This document shows, piece by piece, positions 1 to 9,430 of a stretch of DNA of 64,000 nt (positions are counted from its first letter, which is position 1; each line of letters opens with the position of its first letter). The position numbers and the translations under genes are program-made. The stretch comes from Thauera carbonicopians. GTDB taxonomy: Bacteria > Pseudomonadota > Gammaproteobacteria > Burkholderiales > Rhodocyclaceae. The stretch is taken from the NCBI RefSeq assembly GCF_025699485.1, contig NZ_JANUXN010000014.1, positions 1 to 64,000 of the forward strand. The letters are read 5' to 3'. Under the pieces are notes generated by a model. It worked only from the letters and a program-made list of their open reading frames with translations, was not told the DNA's origin and did no database searches.

Positions 1-382
1 AAAGTAGGTCATCGTCAGACTAACTACACCACGCCAACGCCCGAGCACCCAAAAACAGGTCTCGGGCGTTCGTGCGTCGACGCAGAGAAAAACGTCGCAA
101 CATCCAACTCCGTACCCGGCCAGAAGTCTCGCTCGTGACCGGCCGACCAAGCTCCGACCGGAACAGCGACTGGAGACCCGCTGACTGATGGGCGTTGAAA
201 TGTCGTGATAATATACAAAGTTGTTTTGCATTCATGGCTCTTGGCGTGGCCTGTGATGCCGTGGATGTGATGGGTTTAACGCGCTTGTAGGGTGTCAGTC
301 GGATAGTCTGTCAGGAAGCTGCTTGCGCTCATGTCGGGTGTGAGGGAGCTCCAAGGTGAATGGGTTCAGTCTGGGGTAAACG
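1..382. other. Intergenic region upstream of the EPS operon
   Basis: No gene is supportable here. The two overlapping minus-strand open frames in the first 235 bases have no recognisable motif and no good ribosome binding site. The stretch around 200-235 is more AT-rich than its surroundings and could carry the promoter for the sugar transferase at 383, but no convincing -35/-10 pair or GG-N10-GC sigma-54 element was found. The preceding gene lies outside the window. Confidence 0.5.
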
Positions 383-1765
383 ATGCTGAAGGTCTTCAGT
401 CACTATCTTCCGTCTCACACGCTGCAACAGGTGCTGTTCGATGCCTTGCTGCTGTTTCTTGTCGTGCTGGGTACGGTCATCTTCCTGGCGCCGCCTGGAG
501 TTCCTGACTGGGCCGTCTTTGCTCCATCTGCCCTGATTTTTGCGGTGTTGATGGTCGGGCTGAATACCGCAATGGGGCTTTATCGTCCTGTACTGCAGCG
601 CTGCAAGCGACAGGCGTTTGCCCGTGTTGCCCTGTCGCTGCTGGTCAGCATCCCCGTGGCCTACGGTGTTTTCGGGCTGCTGCCCTGGGCCGAGATGGCG
701 CCGCATTCGCTGCAATGGACCGTCGTGTTGTTGCTGTCCTCCTTGCTGTTGATGCGGGGCTTGATCAACCAAAGGCAGGCTTCCAGCCTTTTTTCTCCGC
801 GCGTGCTGATCATCGGCACCGGGGCCGATGCCGCTCAGGTCTACCGTGATCTGACTCGTCCGCTGCAGCGTAGCGTCGAAGTGGTCGGCTTCCTGCGGAG
901 CGGTGGGGACGAAAAGCTCGAAGTGGATGCGAGGCAGGTTCTGCCGGCGCAAGGGCTGCTCGATGTCGTCCGCACTTTGAAGGTCAACGAGGTCATCGTT
1001 GCTGTGCGTGAGCGGCGGGGGGGCGTGCTGCCTCTTCGTGAATTGCTCGATTGCAAGCTCGAAGGCGTTCGCATTGTCGATCTGTCGTCCTTTTTTGAAA
1101 GGGTCCAGGGGCAGGTGAAGCTCGATTCGCTCAGGGCGAGTTGGTTGATCTATGGTGACGGTTTCCGGCAGGGCTTGATCCGCACCTTCGTGAAGCGTGT
1201 GTTCGACATTTGTGCAGCATTGTTGTTGCTGATCTTGGCGATGCCGATCATGCTCGTGACGATGCTGTTCATCCTCATCGAGGATGGTGCTCCGGTGTTC
1301 TATCGCCAGGAGAGGGTCGGATTGGGTGGCCGGGTTGTTCGTGTGACCAAGTTTCGCAGCATGCGTCGTGATGCGGAAAAGGACGGCAAGCCGCGTTGGG
1401 CGACGTCGAATGATGATCGCGTGACCAGAGTGGGGCGTGTGATTCGCAAGCTACGGATCGATGAACTTCCTCAACTGTTCAATGTGCTTGTCGGCGACAT
1501 GAGCATGGTTGGACCGCGCCCCGAGCGTCCGTTCTTCGTCGATCAACTGGCGCGGGAAATCCCTTTCTACAATGTTCGACATTGCGTCAAGCCTGGTGTG
1601 ACAGGCTGGGCTCAGGTTCGTTACCAGTATGGCGCCTCTGTCGATGATGCGATGGAGAAGCTTCAGTACGATCTTTACTACGTCAAGAACCATACGCTCG
1701 TTCTCGACATTCTCGTGCTTTTCGAAACGGTTCGCGTCGTGCTGACGGGCGAGGGGGCCCATTGA
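383..1765 (+). CDS. PEP-CTERM-associated polyprenyl-phosphate sugar transferase (EpsB-like)
   Basis: Predicted inner-membrane initiating glycosyltransferase that moves a sugar-1-phosphate from a nucleotide sugar to undecaprenyl phosphate, the first step of exopolysaccharide repeat-unit assembly. The 460-aa protein has an N-terminal half with several membrane segments and a CoA-binding-like fold (IIGTGADA), then another membrane segment and the catalytic bacterial sugar transferase domain (KFRSMRRDAE, RIDELPQL, GDMSMVGPRPE). Length and layout fit the exosortase-linked EpsB_2 subfamily (TIGR03013). It is the first gene of a co-directional block with prsK, prsR and prsT, which supports that assignment. 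The exact sugar cannot be told from sequence. Confidence 0.9.
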   Translation: MLKVFSHYLPSHTLQQVLFDALLLFLVVLGTVIFLAPPGVPDWAVFAPSALIFAVLMVGLNTAMGLYRPVLQRCKRQAFARVALSLLVSIPVAYGVFGLLPWAEMAPHSLQWTVVLLLSSLLLMRGLINQRQASSLFSPRVLIIGTGADAAQVYRDLTRPLQRSVEVVGFLRSGGDEKLEVDARQVLPAQGLLDVVRTLKVNEVIVAVRERRGGVLPLRELLDCKLEGVRIVDLSSFFERVQGQVKLDSLRASWLIYGDGFRQGLIRTFVKRVFDICAALLLLILAMPIMLVTMLFILIEDGAPVFYRQERVGLGGRVVRVTKFRSMRRDAEKDGKPRWATSNDDRVTRVGRVIRKLRIDELPQLFNVLVGDMSMVGPRPERPFFVDQLAREIPFYNVRHCVKPGVTGWAQVRYQYGASVDDAMEKLQYDLYYVKNHTLVLDILVLFETVRVVLTGEGAH

Positions 1766-1837
1766 GATGCACCGGACGTATGTCGGCTGAAGGTGAAGGT
1801 GCATTGGCTGTCGTCGATCTGAAACGAGAGACCTGAA

Positions 1838-3919
1838 GTGCTGGAGCTCGCCTTTTGGGGTTACGGCACTGCGGCGCTGGCCTTTTTCTTCTTCGGGCTC
1901 TACGTCTTCTTCGCATGGCGAGGAGGGCTTCCGGGAGGCGTCCTCCTGGTTGCGGTCGTGCTGTCCTGCCTGTGGGCTGCGACAGAAGCGAGCTCCGTCT
2001 ATTTGACCGGTGCGCCGTGGCCGGTGCTGGGCGTTCTGCTCGACTGCCTTCGCGGTGCGGCATGGTTTGCCTTTCTCATCGTCCTGATGCGCCCCCTGTG
2101 GGGCGCACGCGTGCGATGGCCTGCGTATCTCGCCGCAGGGGTCGTTGGAAGCCAACTGGCATCGCTGGCTTTCGAGGTGTTCGTGCCGGGCATCGTGTTG
2201 CCGATTCGGCCGATCCTGGTTGCTTGGCTTGCGCATGCGGTAGTGGGGCTGATGTTCATCGAGCACCTCTATCGGGCGCTTCCCGATGCCTCCCGATGGG
2301 GCATCAAGCCCCTGTGCATCGGACTTGGAGCTGGCTACATCTTCGAGTTGTACCTGTTTGCCGATGCAGCCTTGTTCAATCGAATCGATCTCGATGTCAT
2401 TGCGGTTCGGGGCGTGGCGCATGCGCTGCTGATACCGCTGATCGCGCTTTCTGGGACACGCAGCCCTACCTGGACACTGCGTATGGCAGTGTCGCGGGAG
2501 GTCGTGTTCCATTCTGCCGCTCTCGCCGCTGCCGGGGTCTATCTGCTGGTGATTGCCGCGGTTGCCTACTACGTACGCTATTTTGGAGAAAGCTGGGGGC
2601 GGGCGTTGCAGATGGCCTTGCTCTTCGGCGGTCTCGTGCTGCTCGGGGCGCTGCTTTTTTCCGGATCGCAGCGGGCTCGCCTGAGGGTTCTCCTCAGCAA
2701 GCACCTTTTCCCGTATCGCTACGACTATCGTACCGAATGGCTGCGATTCACCCAGGCGCTGGCCTCGGCGGACAAGGGGCTCGATCTCGGCCAGTCGGTC
2801 GTCAAGGCATTGTCGGATCTGGTCGAAAGTCCTGGTGGAACATTGTGGCTGCGCGACAGCTACGGCAAATTCGTGCCTTATGCTCGCCTGAACCGTCCGG
2901 CGATCGATGTCGTCGAGTCGATGGATTCCGGACTCTGCCGCTTTCTCGATGAACGCGAGTGGATCATCGATCTCGAGGAATACCGGAGTCGCCCCAAGTA
3001 CTATGAAGGCCTCGTATTGCCGGATTGGCTTTCCAACTTGCCGGATGCGTGGCTCGTCATACCCCTCAGGAGCACGGATTCGCTGCTCGGTTTTGTCGTG
3101 CTGGCAAGGCCTCGTGCGCCGTTCGATGTGGATTGGGAGGTGCTCGATCTGCTGAAGACGGCTCAGCGGCAGGCTGCAGGCTATCTCGAGCGGATGCTTG
3201 CTGCGGAGGCGCTGCTCGAAGCCCGCAAGTTCGACTCCTTCAATCGGATGTCGGCCTTCATCGTGCACGATCTGAAGAACCTCGTCGCGCAGATGTCGCT
3301 GATGCTCAAGAACGCGGAGCGCCACGGACATAAGCCCGAGTTCCAGCAGGATATGCTCGAGACTGTTTCGCACGTCGAGTCGCGGATGAGGGGGCTGATG
3401 ACGCAGTTGCAGGAGAAGCGTCCCATCGATTCGCCCCGCGGCGTCGATATCGTGCAGATCCTGCGCAGTGTCTGCGAGTCGAAGCGTTGTCAGTCGCCCG
3501 TGATCCAGTTGCTCGACCCGCTTCCTCGCCAAGCGATGGTGCTGGCTCATCCCGAGCGCCTGGAGAGAATCATTGGCCATGTCGTGCAAAATGCACTGGA
3601 TGCCACAAATGAGGATGGTAAGGTGACTGCTCAGCTCAGTCTTGCCGGTGACGGCAGGGCGAGTTTGGTGATTGCAGATACGGGGTGCGGCATGTCAGCC
3701 GATTTCCTTCGCGACCGCCTGTCTCGTCCGTTCCAGACGACTAAGGCCAGCGGCATGGGCATAGGCGTGTTCGAGACCCGTCAGTATCTGAACGAGATCG
3801 GTGGCGATCTCCAGTTCGAAAGCGAAATCGGACAGGGGACGCGAGCAACCATCCTGTTGCCATGCTTGTCGGATGGGCGGCAGGATCTACAAGACGGAGC
3901 CAGTGAAATTCATGCCTGA
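1838..3919 (+). CDS. prsK: PEP-CTERM system sensor histidine kinase PrsK
   Basis: Membrane sensor kinase of the PEP-CTERM/exosortase regulatory pair (family TIGR02916). The 693-aa protein begins with about eight hydrophobic helices (residues 1-300), then a GAF-like region, an H-box with FIVHDLKNLVAQ (phosphoacceptor His477), and a C-terminal HATPase with an N-box (VVQNALDATNED), G1 (ADTGCGM) and G2 (GMGIGVF). The start is GTG preceded by a purine-rich GAGAGA. The gene overlaps prsR by 8 bases, so the two are translationally coupled. The signal sensed is unknown. In floc-forming betaproteobacteria PrsK/PrsR act with RpoN on PEP-CTERM genes. A matching sigma-54 promoter is present at about 44.98 kb. 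Confidence 0.92.
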   Translation: MLELAFWGYGTAALAFFFFGLYVFFAWRGGLPGGVLLVAVVLSCLWAATEASSVYLTGAPWPVLGVLLDCLRGAAWFAFLIVLMRPLWGARVRWPAYLAAGVVGSQLASLAFEVFVPGIVLPIRPILVAWLAHAVVGLMFIEHLYRALPDASRWGIKPLCIGLGAGYIFELYLFADAALFNRIDLDVIAVRGVAHALLIPLIALSGTRSPTWTLRMAVSREVVFHSAALAAAGVYLLVIAAVAYYVRYFGESWGRALQMALLFGGLVLLGALLFSGSQRARLRVLLSKHLFPYRYDYRTEWLRFTQALASADKGLDLGQSVVKALSDLVESPGGTLWLRDSYGKFVPYARLNRPAIDVVESMDSGLCRFLDEREWIIDLEEYRSRPKYYEGLVLPDWLSNLPDAWLVIPLRSTDSLLGFVVLARPRAPFDVDWEVLDLLKTAQRQAAGYLERMLAAEALLEARKFDSFNRMSAFIVHDLKNLVAQMSLMLKNAERHGHKPEFQQDMLETVSHVESRMRGLMTQLQEKRPIDSPRGVDIVQILRSVCESKRCQSPVIQLLDPLPRQAMVLAHPERLERIIGHVVQNALDATNEDGKVTAQLSLAGDGRASLVIADTGCGMSADFLRDRLSRPFQTTKASGMGIGVFETRQYLNEIGGDLQFESEIGQGTRATILLPCLSDGRQDLQDGASEIHA

Positions 3920-5276
3920 AAAGCAGCGGACGCTATTGATCGTCGAGGACGATCCTGCGCTGCAGAAGCAGATGCGTTGGGCTTTCGATGCCTGTGAAAC
4001 CGTCGTTGCAGACGACAGGGAAAGTGCGATTACACAGTTGCGCCGCCACGAACCTGCAGTGGTGACCATGGACCTGGGGCTTCCTCCAGCGCCTGACGAT
4101 GTCACCGAGGGGTTTCGGCTGCTGCGCGAAATTCTCGTACTGGCGCCGGACACCAAGGTGATCGTGCTGACTGGCCAGCATGATCGCGAGAACGCGGTCA
4201 AGGCGATTGGGTTGGGGGCGTACGACTTCTTCGCTAAGCCTTTCGAGCCCGAACTGCTGGCGCTCACCATCGAGCGGGCTTTCCGCATGCACGACCTGCA
4301 ACTCGAGAATGCACGCCTGTCGGCAATGGGAGCCAGCCCCCTGTCCGGCCTGCTGACACGCGATCCCGGGATGCTCAAGATCTGCCGCACGATCGAGAAG
4401 CTTGCTTCAGCATCGGTCACCGTAGCCCTGTTGGGCGAGAGTGGGACCGGCAAGGAAGTGCTTGCGCGCGGCCTTCACGCACTGTCGTCGCGTTCCGCGG
4501 AGCGCTTCGTGGCAATCAACTGCGCAGCCATTCCCGAAGCCTTGCTGGAAAGCGAGCTGTTCGGTTACGAGAAGGGCGCATTCACCGGAGCGGTGAAGCA
4601 GACGCTCGGCAAGATCGAGACCGCCAACAAGGGCACCCTGTTCCTCGACGAAATCGGTGATCTGCCGATGCCCCTGCAGGCCAAGCTGCTGCGTTTCCTG
4701 CAGGAACGCGTCATCGAGCGCGTTGGCGGGCGTGACGAGATTCCGGTTGATGTCCGGATCGTGTGTGCCACGCACAGGGATTTGAAAGAGCAGATCAAGA
4801 CGGGTGCGTTCCGCGAGGATCTCTATTACCGCTTGGCGGAAATCGTCGTCGACATCCCTCCGCTGCGTGACCGGGAAGGCGATGCCGTGCTGCTCTCCCA
4901 TGCCTTCGTTCAGCGTTATGCGCGAGAGAACGGGCGTGGTTCGATGACATTGACCGACGATGCGATTAACGCAATCGAGGCACATCCGTGGCCCGGCAAT
5001 GTGCGGGAACTGGAAAACTGCCTCAAGCGCGCAGTCATCATGGCCGACGGCAACCGCATTACCGCGGACGATCTCGGCTTCGAGACGGTCGACGAGGATC
5101 TCGAACGTCTCAACCTGCGTCAGGTTCGGGATGAGGCCGAGCGCCGGGCGGTGCTGCGGGTCCTCGCGCGAACCAACAACAACATTGCCCGGGCGGCCGA
5201 AGTCCTTGGAATCAGCCGCCCTTCACTCTACGACTTGATGAACCGCTTCGGTTTGAAGAAGGAGAACGGATCGTGA
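3912..5276 (+). CDS. prsR: PEP-CTERM system sigma-54-dependent response regulator PrsR
   Basis: Bacterial enhancer-binding protein, 454 aa from the ATG at 3912. The open frame extends further upstream but only inside prsK. Receiver domain with LIVEDDPAL and phosphoacceptor Asp54 (TMDLGLP). AAA+ domain with Walker A GESGTGKE, the sigma-54 contact loop GAFTGA at residues 222-227, and Walker B LFLDEIGD. C-terminal Fis-type helix-turn-helix (NNIARAAEVLGISRPSLYDL). It should bind upstream of sigma-54 promoters and drive open-complex formation by ATP hydrolysis once phosphorylated by PrsK. It overlaps prsK by 8 bases and prsT by 4 (GTGA). Confidence 0.94.
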   Translation: MPEKQRTLLIVEDDPALQKQMRWAFDACETVVADDRESAITQLRRHEPAVVTMDLGLPPAPDDVTEGFRLLREILVLAPDTKVIVLTGQHDRENAVKAIGLGAYDFFAKPFEPELLALTIERAFRMHDLQLENARLSAMGASPLSGLLTRDPGMLKICRTIEKLASASVTVALLGESGTGKEVLARGLHALSSRSAERFVAINCAAIPEALLESELFGYEKGAFTGAVKQTLGKIETANKGTLFLDEIGDLPMPLQAKLLRFLQERVIERVGGRDEIPVDVRIVCATHRDLKEQIKTGAFREDLYYRLAEIVVDIPPLRDREGDAVLLSHAFVQRYARENGRGSMTLTDDAINAIEAHPWPGNVRELENCLKRAVIMADGNRITADDLGFETVDEDLERLNLRQVRDEAERRAVLRVLARTNNNIARAAEVLGISRPSLYDLMNRFGLKKENGS

Positions 5277-8077
5277 ACAACACTGCAGAGGGCCGGCGGC
5301 CTTCGGCCTGGAGAGGGCGTTCCCGGGGCCTGGCTCTGGCGCTGGTTTCCGCCGCCTTGTTGGGTGCCTGCAGCGACAGCCCGGAGCAGATGCTTGCTTC
5401 GGCGAAAGGCTATCTGTCCAACAACGATACCAATGCTGCGGTCATTCAGTTGAAGAATGCCCTGCAGGAGAACGGAAACCTCGCCGAGGCCCGTTTCCTC
5501 CTTGGGCGCATCAACCTGCAGCAAGGCGATACGGCGGGCGCGATCAAGGAACTGCAGCATGCCTTCGATCTCGGCTACGCCAGAATCGACGTCGTCCCTC
5601 TGCTGGCGAGGGCCAGAGTCAGCGCCGGCGAGTTCGATCGAGTACTGACCGATTTCGCCAATGTGAAACTGGAGGACGATGCTGCGCAGGGGCGTCTGCT
5701 GGGGGCCGTGGGTGATGCCCATTTCGGCAAGGCGAATGTTCAGGAGGCCATTCGGTCCTATCAGCAGGCGCTCACGCTGCGTGCGACTGACGTCGAGGCC
5801 GGCATCGGCCTGGCGCGAGCACGTCTTTTCAGCAACGACCCGACTGGCGCAGAGGAGGCCATCAGGGCCGTTGTTGCGCACAGCCCCGATAATGGCGATG
5901 TGTTGGCCGCCTTGTCCGACATTATGCAGGCACAGGGCAAGCAGGAAGAGGCGCTCAAGGCCCTGGAAGAGGCCGTGCGCCTGAGTCCCAACCAAGTTGG
6001 CTACCGCTATGCGCTGGTTTCCCTGCTGTTTCGCGGTGGCCGATACGAAGAAGGGGTGAAGCACTTCGAGGCGATGAAGAAGGCGGCGCCCAATCATCCG
6101 TCGACCCGCTATCTCCAGGCCTTCATCGATGCGCGCGAGGGCCGTCTGACCGAAGCGCGCGATTTGCTGGCACAGGTCCTGAAGCAGACGCCCAACTTCC
6201 TGCCCGCGCAACTGCTCGCCGGCTCGGTGCTGCTGCAACTCAACGACCAGGCCCAGGCCCGCAATCACCTGAACACCGTACTCAGCCGTGCTCCTGGCCA
6301 GCAATTGGCACGTACCTTGTTGATCACGTCCCATCTGTCCTCGGGTGAAGCGGCGCGTGCGCTCGAACTGCTGCAACCGCTGCTCGAGACGCAGCCAAGC
6401 GACGCACGCTTACTGGGATTGGCCGGACAGGTGTTTCTCGCCAACGGCGATCTGGCCAGAGCCGAGGATTACCTGGAGCGGGCGGCCAAGGCTGCCCCGG
6501 AAGATCCTCAGGCCCGTCTGCGTCTTGGTGCGGCCCGTCTGGCCAGCGGCGATGCAGAGGGTGCGCTGGCTGATTTCGAAAGCGCATCGACGATGGACGA
6601 CTCTGCCATCCAGGCGGACCTGGCTCTGGTCGTTGCCTACCTGCGGCGCGGTGACACCGAGAAGGCGCTCAAGGCCCAGGCAGAGTTGGAGCGCAAGCAG
6701 CCGCAGAATCCGCTCGTATATAACCTGCGTGGCGGGGTGATGCAGGCCAGGCAGGACATCCCCGCCGCACGGGCTGCGTTCGAGAAGGCCTTGTCGCTCA
6801 ATGCCGATTTCCTCGCTGCCGCAGTGAATCTTGCACGCCTGGATCTTGGCGAGCGCAAGACGGAGGAAGCGCTGGCGCGGATTCGCGCGATTGCCGATCG
6901 CAACGACAAGAACGTCGAGGCTCGTCTCGCGCTGGCGGAACTGCAGGTCGCAACCGGTGCTGTGCCCGCCGACGTGTTTGCCACGCTCGAGCGCGCGGAA
7001 GCGGCTGCGCCGGGAACCATGGCGCCCGCTCTGGCGATCATCCAGCATCACTTGCGCAACCGGGAGTTCCCGAAAGCGCTCGCTGCTGCACAAAAACTCA
7101 GTGCAGCAAACCCGAACGACGTTCGCGCGGTCGAAGCGCTCGCCCGTGCTCAACTGGCGGCCAATGAAACCCAGCAAGGCATAGCCTCCTTGAACCGGCT
7201 GGCCACGCTGCGTCCGCAATCCGCAGCACCCTTGATCATGGTGGCCGACGTGCATCGGGGGGCGAAGGACAATGCCGCAGCCGAACAGGCTGTGCGCAGG
7301 GCACTGGCGGTGCAGCCGGACTCGATCGATGCTCAGCAGCGGCTCGCAGGTTTGATGCTCGAACGCGGAGCGCGCGAGGACGCACTGAAGGTTGCCAGGG
7401 CGGTGCAGAAGCAGCATGCCGAGAACCCGGCCGGCTACGTGTTGGAGGCGGAGATCGAATCTGCCGGCAATCGCTGGGCCGAGGCGGCGTCGGTGTATCG
7501 CCAGGCCCTCGAGCGCAGAAGCAGTGGCGAGATCGCGATTCGTCTGCATTCCGCGCTGATGCGCGCAGAGCGCAAGGGCGAAGCCGACAAGTTCGCTACC
7601 GACTGGCTGCGGCAGCAGCCGGAAGATCTGGCGATGAGGGGCTATCTGGCCGAGCGTGCACTGGGCGAGACCCGCTATGCGGATGCAGTCGATGGTTTCG
7701 AGGCGATGAGGAAGATATCGCCCGACAACCCGATGGTGCTCAACAACTTGGCCTGGGCTGCCAACCAGGTCAAGGATCCGAAGGCACTCGAATATGCGGA
7801 GCGGGCGCAAAACCTTGCGCCGGACAACCCCGCCATCCTCGATACCCTGGGCGTGATCCAGATCGAGCATGGCCAGGCCGACAAGGGCCTGGCCAACTTG
7901 CAGCGCGCAGTGTCGCTGGCACCGGATCTCGCTCAGTTGCGCCTGAACTTGGCGCGTTCGTATGCAAAGCTGGGGCGCAAGGACGATGCTCGCAAGGAAC
8001 TCGATACGCTGATGCCCAAGCTGCAGGAAAATACGCCCCTGCACAAGGAAGCAAGCGAACTCCTGAATTCGCTTTGA
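5273..8077 (+). CDS. prsT: PEP-CTERM system TPR-repeat lipoprotein PrsT
   Basis: A 934-aa lipoprotein with a signal peptide ending in the lipobox LLGAC (Cys33), followed by more than twenty consecutive tetratricopeptide repeats that fill the rest of the chain (for example FLLGRINLQQGDTAGAIKEL and LDTLGVIQIEHGQADKGLAN). Length and layout match TIGR02917. It probably sits in the periplasm on a membrane as a scaffold for exopolysaccharide assembly or export, or for PEP-CTERM protein handling. The GTG start overlaps the prsR stop. No helical interruption or frameshift is seen. Confidence 0.92.
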   Translation: MNNTAEGRRPSAWRGRSRGLALALVSAALLGACSDSPEQMLASAKGYLSNNDTNAAVIQLKNALQENGNLAEARFLLGRINLQQGDTAGAIKELQHAFDLGYARIDVVPLLARARVSAGEFDRVLTDFANVKLEDDAAQGRLLGAVGDAHFGKANVQEAIRSYQQALTLRATDVEAGIGLARARLFSNDPTGAEEAIRAVVAHSPDNGDVLAALSDIMQAQGKQEEALKALEEAVRLSPNQVGYRYALVSLLFRGGRYEEGVKHFEAMKKAAPNHPSTRYLQAFIDAREGRLTEARDLLAQVLKQTPNFLPAQLLAGSVLLQLNDQAQARNHLNTVLSRAPGQQLARTLLITSHLSSGEAARALELLQPLLETQPSDARLLGLAGQVFLANGDLARAEDYLERAAKAAPEDPQARLRLGAARLASGDAEGALADFESASTMDDSAIQADLALVVAYLRRGDTEKALKAQAELERKQPQNPLVYNLRGGVMQARQDIPAARAAFEKALSLNADFLAAAVNLARLDLGERKTEEALARIRAIADRNDKNVEARLALAELQVATGAVPADVFATLERAEAAAPGTMAPALAIIQHHLRNREFPKALAAAQKLSAANPNDVRAVEALARAQLAANETQQGIASLNRLATLRPQSAAPLIMVADVHRGAKDNAAAEQAVRRALAVQPDSIDAQQRLAGLMLERGAREDALKVARAVQKQHAENPAGYVLEAEIESAGNRWAEAASVYRQALERRSSGEIAIRLHSALMRAERKGEADKFATDWLRQQPEDLAMRGYLAERALGETRYADAVDGFEAMRKISPDNPMVLNNLAWAANQVKDPKALEYAERAQNLAPDNPAILDTLGVIQIEHGQADKGLANLQRAVSLAPDLAQLRLNLARSYAKLGRKDDARKELDTLMPKLQENTPLHKEASELLNSL

Positions 8078-8124
8078 TGATCCTTACCCATTGATTTGAA
8101 TACATTGCAACAAGGAATCTGTTC

Positions 8125-9405
8125 ATGAACACCATTGCAGTCGTCGGTCTGGGCTATGTCGGTTTGCCGCTTGCCGTCGAGTTCGGCAAGAAACAAAAGA
8201 CCTTCGGCTTCGACCTGTCTCCGCAGAAGGTTGCGGCCTACCGTGATTTCATCGATCCGACCGGCGAAGTCGCCACCGAAGATCTGCGTGCGGCGACGCA
8301 TCTGACTTGCCACACTGACCCTTCGGTGCTGAAGGAGGCGGATTTCATCATCGTTGCCGTGCCCACGCCGGTCGATGACGCACATCAGCCGGACCTGACG
8401 CCGCTGGTGAAATCGTCCGAAACCGTCGGTCGCAACATGAAGCGCGGGGCGATCGTGGTCTATGAATCCACGGTCTACCCCGGCGCCACCGAAGAGGTCT
8501 GCATTCCCATCCTCGAACGGGAGTCCGGCCTGAAGTGGAAGGAGGATTTCTTCGTCGGCTACTCGCCCGAGCGCATCAATCCGGGCGACAAGGAACGCAC
8601 GGTGACCAGGATCGTCAAGGTCGTCTCCGGCGACACGCCCCAGACGCTGGAAACGGTGGCGCAGGTATACGGCTCGGTGATCACCGCCGGTGTCTGCCCG
8701 GCCAGTTCGATCAAGGTTGCCGAAGCGGCGAAGGTCATCGAAAACACCCAGCGCGATCTCAACATCGCGTTGATGAACGAGCTGGCCGTCATCTTCCACA
8801 AGATCGGTATCGATACGCTGGAAGTGCTCAAGGCGGCCGGTACCAAATGGAACTTCCTGCCGTTCCGGCCGGGCCTCGTCGGCGGCCACTGCATCGGTGT
8901 CGATCCCTACTATCTGACGCACAAGGCTGAAATGCTCGGCTACCACCCGCAGGTCATCCTTGCCGGCCGCCGGATCAACGACGGCATGGGCAAGTACGTC
9001 GCCGAGCAGACGGTCAAGAACATGATCGCCGCGGGCTCTAGCATCAAGGGTGCCGATGTCGTCGTGCTCGGCCTGACCTTCAAGGAAAACTGCCCCGATC
9101 TGCGCAACAGCAAGGTCATCGACGTCATTCGCGAACTGCAGAGCTACGGCTGCAGGGTCCACGTCCATGATCCGGTGGCCGAATCTGCCGAGGCGGAGCA
9201 TGAGTATGGCGTGAGCCTCAGCGCATGGGATACCCTGCCGCAGGCGCAAGCCATCGTGGCAGCGGTGGCGCACCAGCAGTACCTGGACATGCCCGTTACC
9301 GGGTTATTGCAAAAACTCTCGCCCGGTGGCGTGTTCAGCGACGTAAAATCGGCCTACGATCCGGCGGCGCTCGAGGCCGCAGGGGCAGTTGTCTGGCGCC
9401 TGTAA
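8125..9405 (+). CDS. Nucleotide-sugar 6-dehydrogenase (UDP-HexNAc dehydrogenase type, TviB/WbpO-like)
   Basis: Cytosolic NAD-dependent enzyme that oxidises the C6 hydroxyl of a nucleotide sugar to a uronic acid, supplying acidic sugars for exopolysaccharide. The 426-aa protein has an N-terminal Rossmann motif (VVGLGYVGLP), the conserved YSPERINPGD segment, the catalytic cysteine loop GGHCIGVDPYYL (Cys256) and a C-terminal UDP-binding domain (GLTFKENCPDLRNSK). The YSPERINPGD and HCIGVDPYYL forms resemble the UDP-GlcNAc/GalNAc dehydrogenases of Vi and O-antigen pathways rather than UDP-glucose dehydrogenase, but the substrate is inferred. A 47-bp gap separates it from prsT, and it probably belongs to the same EPS operon. 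Confidence 0.9.
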   Translation: MNTIAVVGLGYVGLPLAVEFGKKQKTFGFDLSPQKVAAYRDFIDPTGEVATEDLRAATHLTCHTDPSVLKEADFIIVAVPTPVDDAHQPDLTPLVKSSETVGRNMKRGAIVVYESTVYPGATEEVCIPILERESGLKWKEDFFVGYSPERINPGDKERTVTRIVKVVSGDTPQTLETVAQVYGSVITAGVCPASSIKVAEAAKVIENTQRDLNIALMNELAVIFHKIGIDTLEVLKAAGTKWNFLPFRPGLVGGHCIGVDPYYLTHKAEMLGYHPQVILAGRRINDGMGKYVAEQTVKNMIAAGSSIKGADVVVLGLTFKENCPDLRNSKVIDVIRELQSYGCRVHVHDPVAESAEAEHEYGVSLSAWDTLPQAQAIVAAVAHQQYLDMPVTGLLQKLSPGGVFSDVKSAYDPAALEAAGAVVWRL

Positions 9406-9430
9406 GGGCCATCGTATCGGTGAGGCAGTG

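Noticed and set aside
1451-3589. 712-aa minus-strand open frame opposite prsK and the sugar transferase
   Set aside because: Antisense shadow in high-GC DNA; Arg/His-rich with no motif, while the plus strand encodes complete PrsK and transferase domains.
6300-6320. TTGGCACGTACCTTG inside prsT as a sigma-54 promoter
   Set aside because: GG-N10-GT lacks the -12 GC and sits in the middle of a gene with no downstream start.
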